This document shows, piece after piece, positions 21,419 through 34,800 of a stretch of 64,000 nt of DNA. The position numbers and the translations under genes were made by a program. The DNA lies in NCBI GenBank assembly GCA_030761205.1, contig JAULJL010000011.1, positions 17,350,501-17,414,500 on the forward strand, read 5' to 3'. Positions within the stretch are counted from its first letter, which is position 1; every line of letters starts with the position of its first letter. Origin of the DNA: Fremontodendron californicum. Taxonomy: Eukaryota; Streptophyta; Magnoliopsida; Malvales; Malvaceae. The notes beneath the pieces were generated by a model. The model searched no databases. It saw only the letters and a program-made list of their open reading frames with translations, and was not told the DNA's origin.

Positions 21419-24124
21419 CTAAAGCCAATAACCCATGTACTTAAGTCCATGTCCTCCCATGTGACGATTGTGTTTCTGCTGGGATAGAAACTTAGTGAAA
21501 GGATCAGCTATATTATCCTCTGTGGGTACCCTTTCCATACTTATATCACCTCTTTCAATTATATATCTAATCAAGTGATATTGCCGCAGTACATGTTTGG
21601 ATTTGTGATGAAACCGTGGTTCCTTAGCTTGCCCTATGGCTCCATTATTATCACAGTAAAGTGGTACTAGATCAACAATGCTTGGAACCACACCAAGTTC
21701 AGTTATGAACTTCTTAATCCAAACAGCCTCTTTCGCTACCTCACAAGCGGAGATGTATTCATCCTCTATTGTTGAATCTGCAGTTGTAGTTTGTTTGGAA
21801 CTTTTCCAACTGACCGCAACTCCATTTAAGGTAAATACGTAACCGCCATGCGATTTATTATCATCCCTATCAGTTTGGAATCCAGCATCTGTTTTACCCC
21901 TTACTCGGAGTTCAGCCCCTCCATAGACCAAGAAAGTATCCTTAATGCTTCTCAAGTACTTAAGGATATTCTTCACAGCAGTCCAGTGACTATCACCAGG
22001 ATTGCCCTTTTGTATCTGCTCAGGACAGTCAAAGCGTATGATACATATGGTCTAGTGCACAATATAGCATACATGATAGATCCAATTGTAGAAGCATATG
22101 GAATCCTATCGACCCATGTCCTTTCATCTAACGTTTTAGGACACATCTCTTTCGAGAGAGGTATGCCATGTAACATAAGCAAGTTTCCTCTTTTGGAGGT
22201 ATCCATGCTAAACCTTTTAGCACCTTGTCAATGTAAGTGCATTGGGAGAATCCAAGCAGCCTTCGATCTATCTCTGTAGATCTTAATTCCCAGAATAAAT
22301 GCTGCTTCTCCCAAATCCTTCATGGAGAATTATTTGGAAAGCCAGACCTTGGTCGTCTGAAGCATAGGTACATCGTTTCCTATAAGAAATATGTCATCGA
22401 CATGTAGCACCAGGAAAACAACGGCCAGTCCGTTTACCTTTTTCTAAACAAATGGATCATCAGAATTATAATAAAACCATATCCTTGGATCGTTTCATCA
22501 ATTCTGATGTTCCAACTCCGAGATGCTTGCGTTAATTAATATGCAACGCAGCACATTCCAGAAGAAAACCATATTTCACTAGATCATGTCTATCCTCTCT
22601 AGACATTCGAAGCACTTGTGTTTCTTGAGCATCAGTTCGAGCATCTAATGCCTCGACCGATGGCTTAGGTTCCGAGGGAATGTTAGGTTGTGGTTCTTGA
22701 ACTTCTTCAAGTTATACTTTACACCCACTGAATCATTCTAGTAGAAACTCTTTCTCTAGAAAAGCAACATGTTTTGACATAAACATCTTTTGATCAGTAG
22801 GACTGTAAAAGAAATATCCAATAGTCTCTCTAAGATATCCCACAAACTTACATTTTTTTTATCGCTCCCAGCTTATTAGAAGGTACTTGCTTCACATAAG
22901 CAATACATCCCCAAATCTTTAGATAAGATAAGTATGGCTTCTTGCCATTCCATATCTCATATGGTACCTTCTACCTATTTGCTTGGAACCCTGTTTAAAA
23001 GGTAAGCTTCTGTTTCTAAGGCATATCCCCAAAAGGATATAGAAAGGTCAGCCTTAGACATCATGGACCGAACCATGTTCAACAAGGTTCGATTTCTCCT
23101 CTCAGACACTCCGTTATGCTAAGGAGTTCCAGGTGGAGTCCATTGCGACAGAATTCCATTTTTCGTCAAATGATCCAAGAAATCATGGGTTAAATATTCT
23201 CCTCTTAGATCCGATCTAAGAGCTAGAATATTTTTCCCAGTCTCTTTCTCTACTTCAGCTCTGAACTCTTTGAACTTTTCAAAAGCTTCAGACTTTTATC
23301 ACATCAGATACACATAACCATATCTAGAATGATCATCGATAAAGGTTATGAAGTATGAGTAATTACCTCTAGCAGCTATGTTTAGTGGCCTACATACATC
23401 TAAATGTATTAAGCCTAATAAAACACCAGCTCTTTCACCTTTTCCAGTATAGGGAGTCTTGGTCCTCTTACCAAGGAGACAACATTCACAAGTTCCATAT
23501 GATTCATAATCTAAGGGTTCCAAATAACCATGTTTATTCAATTTGGAAATCCTTGTCTCATTAATATGACCAAGTCTACAATGCCAGATGTAAGTCTTAC
23601 TTGGATCATTTTTTTCTTGCTTTCTTAACACTTATATTGAACACAGACATCTCTAAATCCAAAACATATCGTCCATTATGTAATGTTGCCGATCCATAGT
23701 GAATGTCTTTAAGAATGATGGAGCAACTATTGTCCTTCATTCTTATCTCAAAACCATCGTTAACAGTGAGGTATGAAACCGAAATGATGTTTCTAGACAA
23801 TACTGGAACAAAGTAACAATCTTTCAGTTCCAATTTCATGCCAGACGGTAAAGATAAAGTACATGTTCCAATGGCCAATGTTGCAACTTTTGCACCATTG
23901 CATACTCCTAGAACTACTTCATCTTTGGTCAACTTTCTACTTCTTTTCAATATCCTTATGCCATTACATAGATGTGAATCGCATCCTGAATCAATTATCC
24001 AGGAATTGGATTTAACAGTAGAAAGATTCAGTTCAATCACAAACACAGTCAACCCAGAAACTTCTATAAGTTCTTCTTGACTTGTCAAGTGAGCAACCTT
24101 CCTTTCATTGAGAACGCTTCTCAA
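21419..24124 (-). pseudogene. Decayed copia pol, copia-3
   Basis: Sense order: protease region (23606-24124) with NSWIIDSGCDSHLCN, an intact DSG; pre-integrase and integrase start (23299-23631) with HCRLGHINE, CECC and IDDHSRYG; integrase middle and end (about 22720-23290) with frameshifts; RT tail (21973-22440) with the HVDD box; RNase H (21419-21976) with SSKQTTTADSTIEDEYISACEV cut short here as a description of its DEYIS-type core. The RT catalytic core is missing at about 22470-22570 at the same point as in copia-1 and copia-5. Multiple frame breaks make it non-functional. Confidence 0.88.
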
Positions 24125-26046
24125 TCTTTTGTACTAATCCAAACATTTTGGACTAATGGCATTCAAAATGCCGCGCAGTGCAGTTAAAATATTAACCATT
24201 TTCAACAACTTAATATGGAAAAGTATATATCAGGTAATATTCATGCATTTATACCAATTCAAGATGAGGTATTAAATCTCTTATTGGTTATCCCACTAAT
24301 TTTTCGAGATAATAGCCCTCACTATTATTTGGAAATCTCATGAAGGTATTTCTGGTGGGATGGGATCCCTTTCAACATGTTGCAACCTTGAGTGCCTCAA
24401 CAAATTACAACAAGCCTAGTTGGGTAGATAACATAGCTTATCAATTGCATCTCTATGCAACTCCCAGATCAGTTAGGTGACAACTCTTTGTCTAAGCACA
24501 TCATATGTACTTCGCCTAACTTTGCCTCTAGCACCATGCGATCAAGTTTTGTGCATCCGAACGACATGGCATTAGTTGAGTAAGACCCAACTTCATAGCT
24601 CAAACATATTCGTACAGTAGTTTGACTCTGAGTGACTCAATAAGCCTCCTACTGGAAGAACTCTGGTTATCTTGTTATTATTATGGAAGGCAACTTTGTC
24701 ATGCGAAACATGTGACTCAATATTATAAAGAGGGATTTCCTTGTTCTTTATAAGTCTCATCATATCAAACATTCATAGCATTTATAATATCGCATAAAAT
24801 AAATTGATAACATGCTTTCTACTTGGATGATTATGGACTTTTCTAATCTAATTTCCTTGAGCCATCAAAGGAAATTAGTTGGTCAAATTCCTAGGTGATT
24901 ACATACATAGTCTTCAAAGCTTGCTTGTAATCTCCTTATCTTCATGGCGTCATTGATCTCCATCTTCAAGTTACAAAATATTATTCCTAGCTATTCCTAA
25001 TTTTACACTTTGATGTAACTAATTACATTTGTAATAAAGAAACCTCAAGTTTCATTTGAGGGGAATTAGGTGAGGAAAGAATTTTTACAACTTTAGAAAA
25101 TAAGAGATAAGGCAGGGCACGCGGTCCCTATTTAATTAATAAAAACCATAAAAGTAAATTCAACCATCCACAATCATATTGGGTCTAAGTCCATAATCAT
25201 CCCATACATTCACAAACAATTTATGAACATATAAATCATGTTTTAATCTCTAGTTACCATTCAATAATTATATTGATCCATAATTTAATTCAAAGAAAAT
25301 AATAAACATTTATTCTAATCTCATTAGAATAAATCCTAATCCAATTAGAATTATTTCCTTTAATTAAATTATCATCCAATTAAATAATTTAATTGAATAT
25401 TTATGTAAATTCTTATTTTGGTGATTTAATTAATTTAACAATATTACCATGGTTACTAAATTTTAGTGTTCTATCTCAACTAGGACACTACAACATTAGT
25501 AACTCAATATTGCTAAAATACATAAGCTGTGAGAATCTGATAAAAGAAAAAACCCTAGCAAGGGAAGGCGTAGGCTGTGGCTATCAGATATAGTCACCGC
25601 CCCCTTCTCTCCCTACAGGCTGTCTATCTGCTTTTCACAGCTTCCAACTTTTCAATGCTAAATAAGTTTTATGATTTTTCAGGCTTGCTAAGAACAATTC
25701 TAAGCAATTTTAAATCCTAAAAATCATTAAACCATCCATTAAAAATCAGACAAGAAAAATCTACAAGTTTTTCTCACTAAAATCACAAAATTTGCGCAAA
25801 GCAGGAAAAACAGTTCTCAATTGCTTAAAAAGTTTCTCCAGTTGCATTAATCAGTTTAAAAATATTTTAAACCAATTAATCAACAAGAATTCACCATGAA
25901 AAACTGCTGCCTTCACCGAAACACTACAAGTGCAAATTCTCACAATTTCGGTTAGTGACAATCAGATCAAAATAACTCAAAGAACAAAACAATTTTGTTA
26001 AAGGTAACAATCAAAGCATAGATTGTATAGTAATAACATAAGCGAG

Positions 26047-26058
26047 GCTCTGATACTA
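26047..26058 (-). other. copia-3 primer-binding site (tRNA-Met)
   Basis: TAGTATCAGAGC on the minus strand, one base from the consensus TGGTATCAGAGC, adjacent to the LTR start at 26060. Confidence 0.85.
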
Positions 26059-26059
26059 C

Positions 26060-27730
26060 TATTGGGAATCGGCTCATGCTCAAACAGAGATAATGTATAA
26101 TTTAATCAACAAGTTAAACATAAAACGCAGCGGAATAAAATAAAACATAGAGAAAACTGAATCCCTCCAAGGATCTGCATATGAATTGAAAAACGATCAG
26201 GTTGTCAAGAACAAATAACAATCAAAATCTCATACCTTTATATTGGAGATTGCCGAAACCTCAAGACAGATTCTTGATGTTCTTGTTCTTGTACACAAAG
26301 CTCGCTTGTCGAAAACCAAAGCCGTCTAATTGTCCGACCTCTAACAGTAATCCACACAGGTGATTTGAAAACTTTCGCAAGGTTGAGATTATGTTTCGCT
26401 AAGACGATGCTAGTAGTCTAGGTTGTGAGAAACCTTCATCCTCTACCTTTGTTAGCCTAAAGAATCAAGAAGAATCGAATTCTCCCTTCTATCTAGCTAT
26501 TCGGTTGAATCTCACTTGTTAGTGTCAGAGGTGCCGATTTAGGTAATTCTTTAGGGGGAGACGGAAACAACATAAGCATATATATAAGTAGGTTCAGTCT
26601 ATGCCAACTATTGGACAACTGCACTAAAACCCTTATACATATTATTAAATATTCATGCTAAGCCCACAACAGTTAATGAATATTTAATCTGGCCTAATCT
26701 CATTTTAATTTCATTAATGACCTTCTGTGTACACCCATTAGGCCCTTAACATGTTGGCAATAAATATAATTAATTCAATTAAGAATTTCCTATTTATATT
26801 TATAGATCATAAGTGTCGTCTAGCAATGAATCATGACCACCCAAATGTCAAAAGAGTCATAAAGCTTCGACTAGCCTTTCGTGTACAATTTGTCTATGTA
26901 ATTCGATCCCTTCATCAAATATCTCGGGATAGGAAAGAGCATGGTACAATGTCTACTTTTAATCCCATTCCATATTAGGTCTGCAGCTTTAACATTAACT
27001 CCTTAAGTATTGCCTTGGCCAAGGACTTCAATAAGTTAATATAAGCCAGATACATGTGAGATATGTCCCCTCATATCACTTGGGGTAATGAATCCTCTCT
27101 AAACCACTCATTCAGCTTCATATGCTTCATGTCATACCCAATAACACCCTACCATAAGCATCCTCGTGATCGGGACTCGTTCGTGATGAAATCTGAGTAT
27201 TACAATTCACATACAAGATGACCTGGTGTCACAAGTCAAAGGATTACTTACACTATTGACACATGAGAGTATTTACCATAGACACTTGAGTGAAATACCA
27301 AATGGAACTCATAGTGGGTCATGTTCAATGAACTTGTTCAACTAACAAACACCCATATGTTATCCCCAAGTATCTCTATACTTTCAACTTATGAGAGCGA
27401 TTGCATGCATGAAGTGCATGAAGGCTTAACATATGCCAGTCTTTAAGCATTGTAAATGCCCTGTCTTGACAATACAATGACCAGGAACAGTTTTAGAAAC
27501 ACGGCATTGATGCATAAGGATCCTCATAATTGTAACACCTTACAATTCCTTTGCAATGCCATTGCGTCTCATGGGCTTTATCTTCACAAGTGATTTATAA
27601 CAATTATAACAAATCTTATGGATAAATAAATATCTCAATTATAATTAATAAACTATAATGTGCAATACATGAATATATAAATAGTGTCTTACAAGCCTAA
27701 CTAGGTTGGCTTGTAGGGCTTACACCAACA
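26060..27730 (-). repeat. copia-3 5' LTR (LTR-A)
   Basis: 1671 bp, from TATTGGGAATCGGCTCATGC to GGCTTACACCAACA. Next to it at 27731 begins Tat integrase sequence, so copia-3 lies in a Tat element. Confidence 0.92.
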
Positions 27731-28910
27731 AAGGGAACCCTGAGGAGAATGGCAATGGGTTTTGTCTTAGATGGTGAAATCCTTTACAAGAAAGGGAAGG
27801 ACCAGGTTCTGTTGAGGTGTGTTGTTTCTGATGAAGCTTAGAGAATCCTCGAAGAGGTCCACGAAGTGATAGACGGCACTCATGCCAACGACCATATACT
27901 GGCTAAATAAATTATGAGGGGAGGATATTATTGGCTAACGATGGAAAGGGATTGTATTAATTATTCCTGAAAATGCCATACATGCCAAATATATGCAGCC
28001 AAGATTCATATGCCTCTATCACCGCTGCATGTCATGATGGCTGCATGGCCGTTTTCGATGTGGGAATGGATATGATTGGGCCCATTACCCTGAAAGCTTC
28101 GAACGAACATCGTTTCATCCTAATGGCCATAGATTACTTCACAAAATACGTAGAAGTCTCTTCTTATGCCAATGTAATAAAGTCAGTGGTGTACCGATTC
28201 ATCAAGAAGGAGATTGTGTGCCAATATGGACTCCCAAAAAGAATAATTTCAGACAATGCTCTCAACCTGAATAATAAGATGATGAGGGAAGTATGTACTC
28301 AATTCATGATCTAGCATCATAATTAGGCGCCTTATCACCCAAAAATGAATGAAGCAGTGGAAGCAGCCAAATAAAAAAATAAAGAGGATTGTTTAAAAGA
28401 TGGCCAACATGTACAAAGATTGGCATGAGATCTTGCCTTTTGCTCTCCACGCATATCGTACCTCGATTCGCACATCTACGGGCGCCACGCTATTTTCTTT
28501 GGTATATGGGATGGAAGCAGTATTGCCTATTGAGGTTGAAATCCCTTCCCTTCGAGTTTTCATGGAAGTTGGCTTAGAGGAAGCAGAATGGGTCAGAGCC
28601 CGCTAGGAACAGTTGAATCTCATTGAGGAGAAAAGGTCGAAGGCAATTTGCCATGGGCTATTGTGTCAGAAAAGGATGATTCGAGCCCATACAAAAATTC
28701 GCCCTAGGAAATTTTGAGAAGGAGAGTTGGTATTAAGGAAGATTCTCCCTATTGTGAATGATCCTCACGAAAAATGGCTCCAAATTGGGAAGGACATCAT
28801 GTGGTTAAGAGAGCTTTTTCTGGAGGAGCATTGATCTTAACTCTGATGGATGTGGATGATCTGAGAAATCCCGTAAACGCCGATGAAATGAAGAAATACT
28901 ATGTTTGAAG
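27731..28910 (+). pseudogene. Decayed Tat/Ogre-type integrase
   Basis: Several frames together show a Ty3/gypsy integrase of the plant Tat lineage. They include an H-H/C-C zinc region (THANDH ... CHTCQ, about 27880-27990), a first catalytic Asp in DVGMDMIGPI and a second in ISDNALNLNN (both within 27973-28314). The catalytic Glu is in EAVEAANK (about 28350) and a downstream segment is HAYRTSIRTSTGATLFSLVYGMEA cut here to its core YRTS...YGMEA (28400-28606). Stops at about 27838, 27910, 28312 and 28603, with frame changes, show it is dead. The N-terminal part of pol would lie on the far side of copia-3 and is not found there, so the element is also truncated. Confidence 0.85.
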
Positions 28911-30160
28911 AAAAAAAAAGAAAAAAAGAAAAAGTGTGATATCATGCATATGAGAATTAGAATGAATCGAAGTGCAAAATGTAAATTATAATTATCTATT
29001 TCCCCTGAGAATTGCTTTTCAATGAGAAGATTCATGCTTGATATGAGAAATCACTATCTTTCATACTCCTTCCACTAAAAGAAATTCTCCCTAGTTACCT
29101 CTTTGAGCCTTAGGAATTCTTTATTTCTTTGAACCTTGGTTAAGGATCACCCTCCACATTAGGGGGCAAATGCGAGGAAAAATCTTCAAGAATCATGATA
29201 AATTGAGCAAAAAAAAAACGAAAAAAAAAAACAAAAAAGTGTGTGAAAGGTGTGGCAAAATGAAAGCCAAGAATGAAAAAGAAACAAAAGTCAAAGAAGG
29301 AAAAAAGTCCAAAAAGGATGAATGTGTCAAAAATGAATCCTCCTCATGGAATGATCCTTGATCTGATTACCCTCAAACACATTTTGGGCTTATTTATCCT
29401 TTCTTTCTAAACCCGAACCTTGGCCTATATTACGTGCTTTTAAAGTACATTTTGATTAAGCATGGGTATTTAACTTGAAGGATTTTTTCCTCAGATTTTA
29501 TCCCATCTTTTGAATTGTTATTTTCCCATGCAAAAATTTATAATTCTTAGATGCATGGTGGAACACGAAAAAAAAAGAAAAAAGAAAATGAAAAAAGAAT
29601 GTAAAATGAGAGGTTTAAAGCCAAAAACCCGAAAAGAGCTACTTAAAATCGAACGGGGGACACTTGGGTTGAAAACTAGCAAAGGATGGCCCAAGTACTG
29701 ATCAAAGATTGAATCCATGCTCCGTGTAAAGAAGGAGAAAGTATCAGAAATTCAAAGAAACGGGCTAAAGCTCAATCTGAAGCAACTGCGGAAGCCGAGA
29801 AGTCACCCAAGCAAATGGCTCATTCAAAAGATATTTTAGAGGAATTGAAGCAGGAAGGGTCTAGGATATTCTGCATTTGGGGCATCTATACCTTTTCCTT
29901 TACATTTCCCTTTTAAATCCTTGATATTCATCTTTGTTATCTGAATCTTATTGCAATGAATTCTTGTTAGCCCTTTCATGGCATTTGGTTGTTTCATACC
30001 ATCTTTCATATATGTTGTGATGCATTTTGATGTTATCTAATTGAACGATGATTAGTAAACATAAAAATCTTTAAATAAAAGGATTTCTTTGCATTACCAA
30101 GGAGTAGATTTAAATTTTAGAAGAGGCTTGGAAACCCTTAAAATTTGGAAAACTCAAGAC
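28911..30160 (+). other. Tat 3' untranslated region, A-rich, no gene
   Basis: About 1.25 kb with long A/G-rich runs (for example near 28909-28940, 29211-29240 and 29570-29600). Lys-rich open frames (29170-29361, 29510-29701) are products of the A-rich composition. It lies between the integrase and the tandem repeats, as expected for the non-coding 3' part of Tat elements. Confidence 0.6.
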
Positions 30161-30490
30161 AATCCATAATGCTGAATAGCTCATCAAGTGGGGCAAACAA
30201 TGGATAGATTAAACCCACCAATTCATAATACTGAAGAACTCATCCAGTGAGACAAACAATGGGTAGATTGTAGACACTGTCACAGAGTCAAAAAACTTGT
30301 GGATCTTAGTGAAACCATAGGTTAGAGCTATAAAGTGGGGAAAACAATGGATAGATTGAGGACGCCGTCATGGAGTCGAAAAATTCATGAATATCAGTGA
30401 ATTCATAATGCTGAAATGCTCATCCAGTAGGGAAACAGTGGAGTCAAAAAATCCGTGAGCCTCAATGAAATCATGGATTAGAACTCATGA
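30160..30490 (+). repeat. Degenerate ~100-bp repeats
   Basis: About three imperfect copies of a unit with CATAATGCTGAA, GCTCATCCAGTG, AACAATGGATAGATT and GGAGTCGAAAAA. They lie just upstream of the 62-bp array and are probably an older array of the same 3' region. Confidence 0.65.
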
Positions 30491-30639
30491 CATAATCATG
30501 TAATTGCATTCATCCCTAGGGAACATGAACTTTACAAGCATTTGCAAAACCTGTCATCAACATCACTGCATTCGACTAACATTGCAGGAACTATGGAAAA
30601 TTTTCCTTTTTTTAAAAATTGAACTTGTTTTTAAAAATA

Positions 30640-31500
30640 AGTCGAGCCCTGAGACCACCGTCGAGGTATTTCCCTTTTTAAATCGAACTTGTTTTTAAAA
30701 TGAGTCGAGGCCCGAGACCACCTTCGAGGTATTTTTTCTTAAAAAGAACTTGATTTTCAAAAAGAGTCAATCCCGGAGACCACCGTCGAGGTATTGCCTT
30801 TTTTAAATCAAACTTTTTTTTTTTAAATGAGTTGAGCCCCCAGACCACCGTCGAGGTATTTCCTTTTTAAATCGAACTTGTTTTTCAAATAAGTCGAACC
30901 CTCAGACCACTGTCGAGGTATTTCCCTTTTTAAGCCGAACTTTTTTTTGAGTCGAGCCCCGAGACCACCTTCGAGGTATTTCCATTTAAATTTAACTTGT
31001 TTTTCAAAATGAGTCGAGCCCTGAGACCACCGTCGAGGTATTGCCCTTTTTAAATCGAACTTGTTTTTCAAATAAGTCAAGCCTTGAGACCACCATCGAG
31101 GTATTTTCCCTTTTTAAATCGAACTTGTTTTTCAAAATAAGTCGAGCCACGAGACCACTGTTAAGGTATTTCTTCTTAATTCGAACTTGTTTTTCAAATG
31201 AGTCCAACCCCTTGACCACCATCGAGGTATTTTCTTTTTAAATCGAACTTGTTTTTCGCATGAGTCGAATCCCGAGACCACTGTCGAGGTATTTCCCTTT
31301 TTAAACCGAACATGTTTTTCAAAACGAGTTGAGTCCCGAGACCACTGTCGAGGTATTTCTTCTTAAATCGAACTTTTTTTTCAAAAAGAGTCGAGCCCTA
31401 AGACCACCGTCAAGGTATTTCCATTTTTAAATCGAACTTGTTTTTAAATGAGTCGAGCCCCGAGACCATCATCGAGGTATTTTTTTAAGCCCAATGTAAC
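30640..31500 (+). repeat. Tandem array of ~62-bp repeats (about 14 copies)
   Basis: The block GAGACCACCGTCGAGGTATT recurs every 58-66 bases, each followed by TTCCCTTTTTAAATCGAACT and TGTTTTTCAAAATGAGTCGA. A diverged copy sits near 31587. It is located in the 3' untranslated region of the Tat element, upstream of the polypurine tract. Frames on both strands across it simply follow the repeats. Confidence 0.93.
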
Positions 31501-31798
31501 TGGCACAAATGAAGTAAGCCTAGTGAAGTTGGCACTTTAGATTTTTCAACCCAATATAGCTGACACCAAGACAAGATAAGGCCCCGAGATCACCGTCAAG
31601 GTATTTTTATCTCTTGCAAATCGAACTCGTTTCCTTAAAACGGGTCGAGCCTTGATTAGTCAGGGAACTTAATTTAAAGACAAATCCTTTTACTTACATT
31701 TTTTTTTAAATGATGAAAAAAAAAGAGAAAAAATGATGAAAAACGAAAAATGAAGAAAACTCCTTTCTCTCATTCACATGTAATTTCACTGATCGGAT

Positions 31799-31814
31799 AA
31801 CAAAGAGGGACAGC
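31799..31814 (+). other. Polypurine tract of the Tat element
   Basis: AACAAAGAGGGACAGC directly precedes the LTR start TGTAGACACC at 31815 and sets the plus orientation, in agreement with the integrase. Confidence 0.75.
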
Positions 31815-34800
31815 TGTAGACACCTAATCTTGTCCGGGCCCCTAAACACGGTAAGTTCTTCCTTTAACTTCCCGAAATGCAAAGAGTATCCCCTCATTCC
31901 ATAGATAGGTCTCCAAGACTTTGATTTGGAGATCAACACGAAAATTGAACCCAAAAAAAGTCAACTTTGAAAAAGTCAACCCCAAAAAAGTCAACCATTA
32001 AAAAAGTCAACTATTAGGGAATTAAGATTCAAAGGTGAATTGAACAATGGTGAAGGAATTTTGATAACTAGAAATCTACAATTGAAGATAGAGAGAAAAA
32101 CTGAAGGTGGAAAAACAAATTGCAAAATTCAGTGAAGGAGAAAAGCATGAAATTTCCAAATTTGCGGAAAAGTACGTAAATGATCAAATTGAATGAAATT
32201 GAAACCTCAAATTGAAGGATCGTCAATAAAAAAAGATATCACAAGGTCCAATTTCACAAGAGGAATCAATCGGGAGAAGAAGTGGACAAAATTGGAAATT
32301 GCCATTTCAGAAAAAAATGAGAAATTTTGCAAATTTGGGGAAAAGTGTATAAATGATCAAATTGGACAAAATTGAAGGTTTAGAATGAAATAAAATCAAT
32401 AAATAAGGATATTTGAAGGTCCAATTTGAAGTGGAATTGAAGGAGGAATCAACTTGAAGAGAAAAAAAATAAAGATTTAGTGAATAAATGAAAAAATCAC
32501 AAATCTGGGGAAAAACTACGGAGATAGTCCAATTCGATAAAATTGAAGTCCTTACTGGATAAATAATTAATAAATAAAGATACCCCAAGTTCCAATTTGA
32601 AGTGGATCTAAAGGATAATCCAATTGGAGGAGAAATTGAAAAATTAAGAAAAATCCCAATTTTGAGAAAAAAGGGAAAAACTAAATCGGAGTGGATCTCA
32701 AATGTAAAAATTGGGAAAATTTGGTCCAACTCCCATTCAATATATGAAAAAGGCGATTGAAAAAGAAAATTCAAAAAATTGACTCGTTTCGAGTAAAATC
32801 GAGGTTTTAGGGGCTAAAGGGAAATTTTGGAAAATTCAGGAAAAATAGATTAAAAGCTCAGAAAATTGCGAAACTTTCTAGAATTAAGGTTTAGGATGGA
32901 AATAAGGAAATGAGAAGAAAAAAACCTAAAATTGGGGGATTAATCTGCAATTTTAAAGAAAAATATGGGAATATAGAAAATGAGCTCGAAATATTATGAA
33001 AACTTCCAGAACTGAGTTTTATATTGGATAGGATGGATTGGAGAATAAAAATCCGAAAATAGGGTTGAAATGAAAATAGGCAAAGTTCGGGGGTACTAAA
33101 CCGTAATTTTTAAGAATAATCCGAGAAAAATAGAAAATGAGCTTAAAAAATTATGAAAACCCCCAGAACTGAGTTTTATTTTAGACAAGATGGATTGGAA
33201 AAGTAAAATAAAAAATTGGGGTACATTTGCAAATAGATCAAGTTTGGGGGTCAAAATATAATTTTATCGAATAAACTAAAAAACACCAATTTGGAAATCA
33301 AACAAGAGGAATAACCTAGAATGTTCTAGGCCATTTTTGGCCAGTATGGAGAGAGGGAGGGGAGAGCTTGATCAACTTGATCTAATGGCCAAGATGAAGT
33401 AGAAAGATGACCTTATTAAAGGAAGGACAAGATTCTCCACTACTTGCCTATGTGACATTTGTTTGCCAATATGAGGCTTTTAAATTGCGAAACCATGTGA
33501 AGGCCATGTGAATACTATGTGAAGGCTATGTGATGATGCCAAGTGGAATAAAAATTCCAACTAGGAAGATATTTCGTTAGTAAGCTACATGATCATGACA
33601 AGTGGCTTAAGATATTTTGTAAAGATAGGAGACAAGAATAATTGAGGTGTCATTCTTGGACAATAAGAGGTTAGTAGACCCTTAATTTAAGTAAATGACC
33701 ATGAGAAAAGGGGACAAGGAATAGCCATGTGGAAAGGATGTTGGGAGAGCATGCAAAGCATGACTAAGGAAAAAAAAAAAAAAAACATGCACACTATAGA
33801 CAAAGGGGGTAGCTGGCCAAGGGGTATATGGACAGGGCTTTCTCTTTATTTTTTAAAGAGATCATTCACTACATTTTGGAGCAAGGGCAGTAGCTAAAAA
33901 CTCTTGAGGAGAAAAAAAAAGAGAAAGGAGGAGGGAGAAAGGAGGAGGAGTTTGGGAGCTTTGTTGGAAAAGCTTTGCTAGGTAGTCATCTTATCTCATC
34001 TTGTTATTTATTTTCTTTAGTTTCATGATTTTTTTTTCTTCTTTTTTCATGTGCTTGTCAACTTCTTTTCTTGAATAACAAAGGTTTTAAAAAAAAATTT
34101 AAAGGTTTTTTTCTCTTCCTCTTCTTCTTTCTCAAAGAAACCAAAGAAAACAACATTTTCTCATTTTGTTTCCTCTTGGCCGAAACACCACAGTTGTTAT
34201 TGTGCCTGTCATTTGCTGGATTTTCTTGCTTGCATGTTGGATATGGGTTTCACTATTGTGGTAGGATAGATTTTCTCCTTTGATTTTCTTTAAAAAAAAT
34301 GAAATAAAAGGTTTAATTGCTTGAGGATCTTGATTTTTATCAAATGATTTTGGTTAGGTAGGACTATGTGCAAAGAACCAACCATTGAGCCAACCTTCAT
34401 TTTCTTTGCTTGTTTATATTTTTAGCTCATATTTGATCATCTTCATATGTTTGCCTTGTTGGAAAATCATCCATTCATATCATTCTCAACTTCATTTTTG
34501 GCTAACACCAACTAACGGTTTATAGCCAAAGTCTCTTGTGCAAACTAGTTGGAAAAATGATGGTTTGTAAATTGGATAGTTTGATTTTGGGAAACATTTT
34601 ACTATGTAATTTTTTTCAAAATTAAAAACTTATTTAACCTCATTTAGTTCATCATTTCTTAAGTCTAAACTGATTTTTCCAAATGTTTTTGAATTTTTCT
34701 TCAAAGGTTAAAAAATAGTTTTCGGTAAATTTGTTTTTAACTAGGTATTTTGTTTTTAAGGCAACTTCAACCTAGGCATTTTTGGTCCGAATTAAAAACT

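Larger units (their letters stand above)
21405..26059 (-). mobile_element. copia-3 internal region
   Basis: Sense order (from right to left): tRNA-Met primer site 26047-26058 with one mismatch, long non-coding leader (about 24190-26045), protease, integrase, shortened RT, RNase H, purine-rich tract and 3' LTR. No gag frame is visible in the ~1.8-kb leader. The leader has a short CCCTAGCAAGGGAAGGCG block also present in copia-4 and copia-5. Confidence 0.9.

Noticed and set aside
23838..24080. 80-aa plus-strand frame, also at 40706-40948
   Set aside because: Antisense of the copia protease region; recurs because the element recurs.
29170..29361. Lys-rich 63-aa frame with a Cys pair
   Set aside because: Product of A-rich low-complexity sequence in the Tat 3' region.
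30640..31500. Regular repeat array considered as CRISPR
   Set aside because: Units are head-to-tail with no distinct spacers, in a plant retroelement 3' region; this is a tandem repeat.
32307..32774. 155-aa minus-strand frame
   Set aside because: Antisense across AT-rich LTR sequence with internal repeats; no homology visible.
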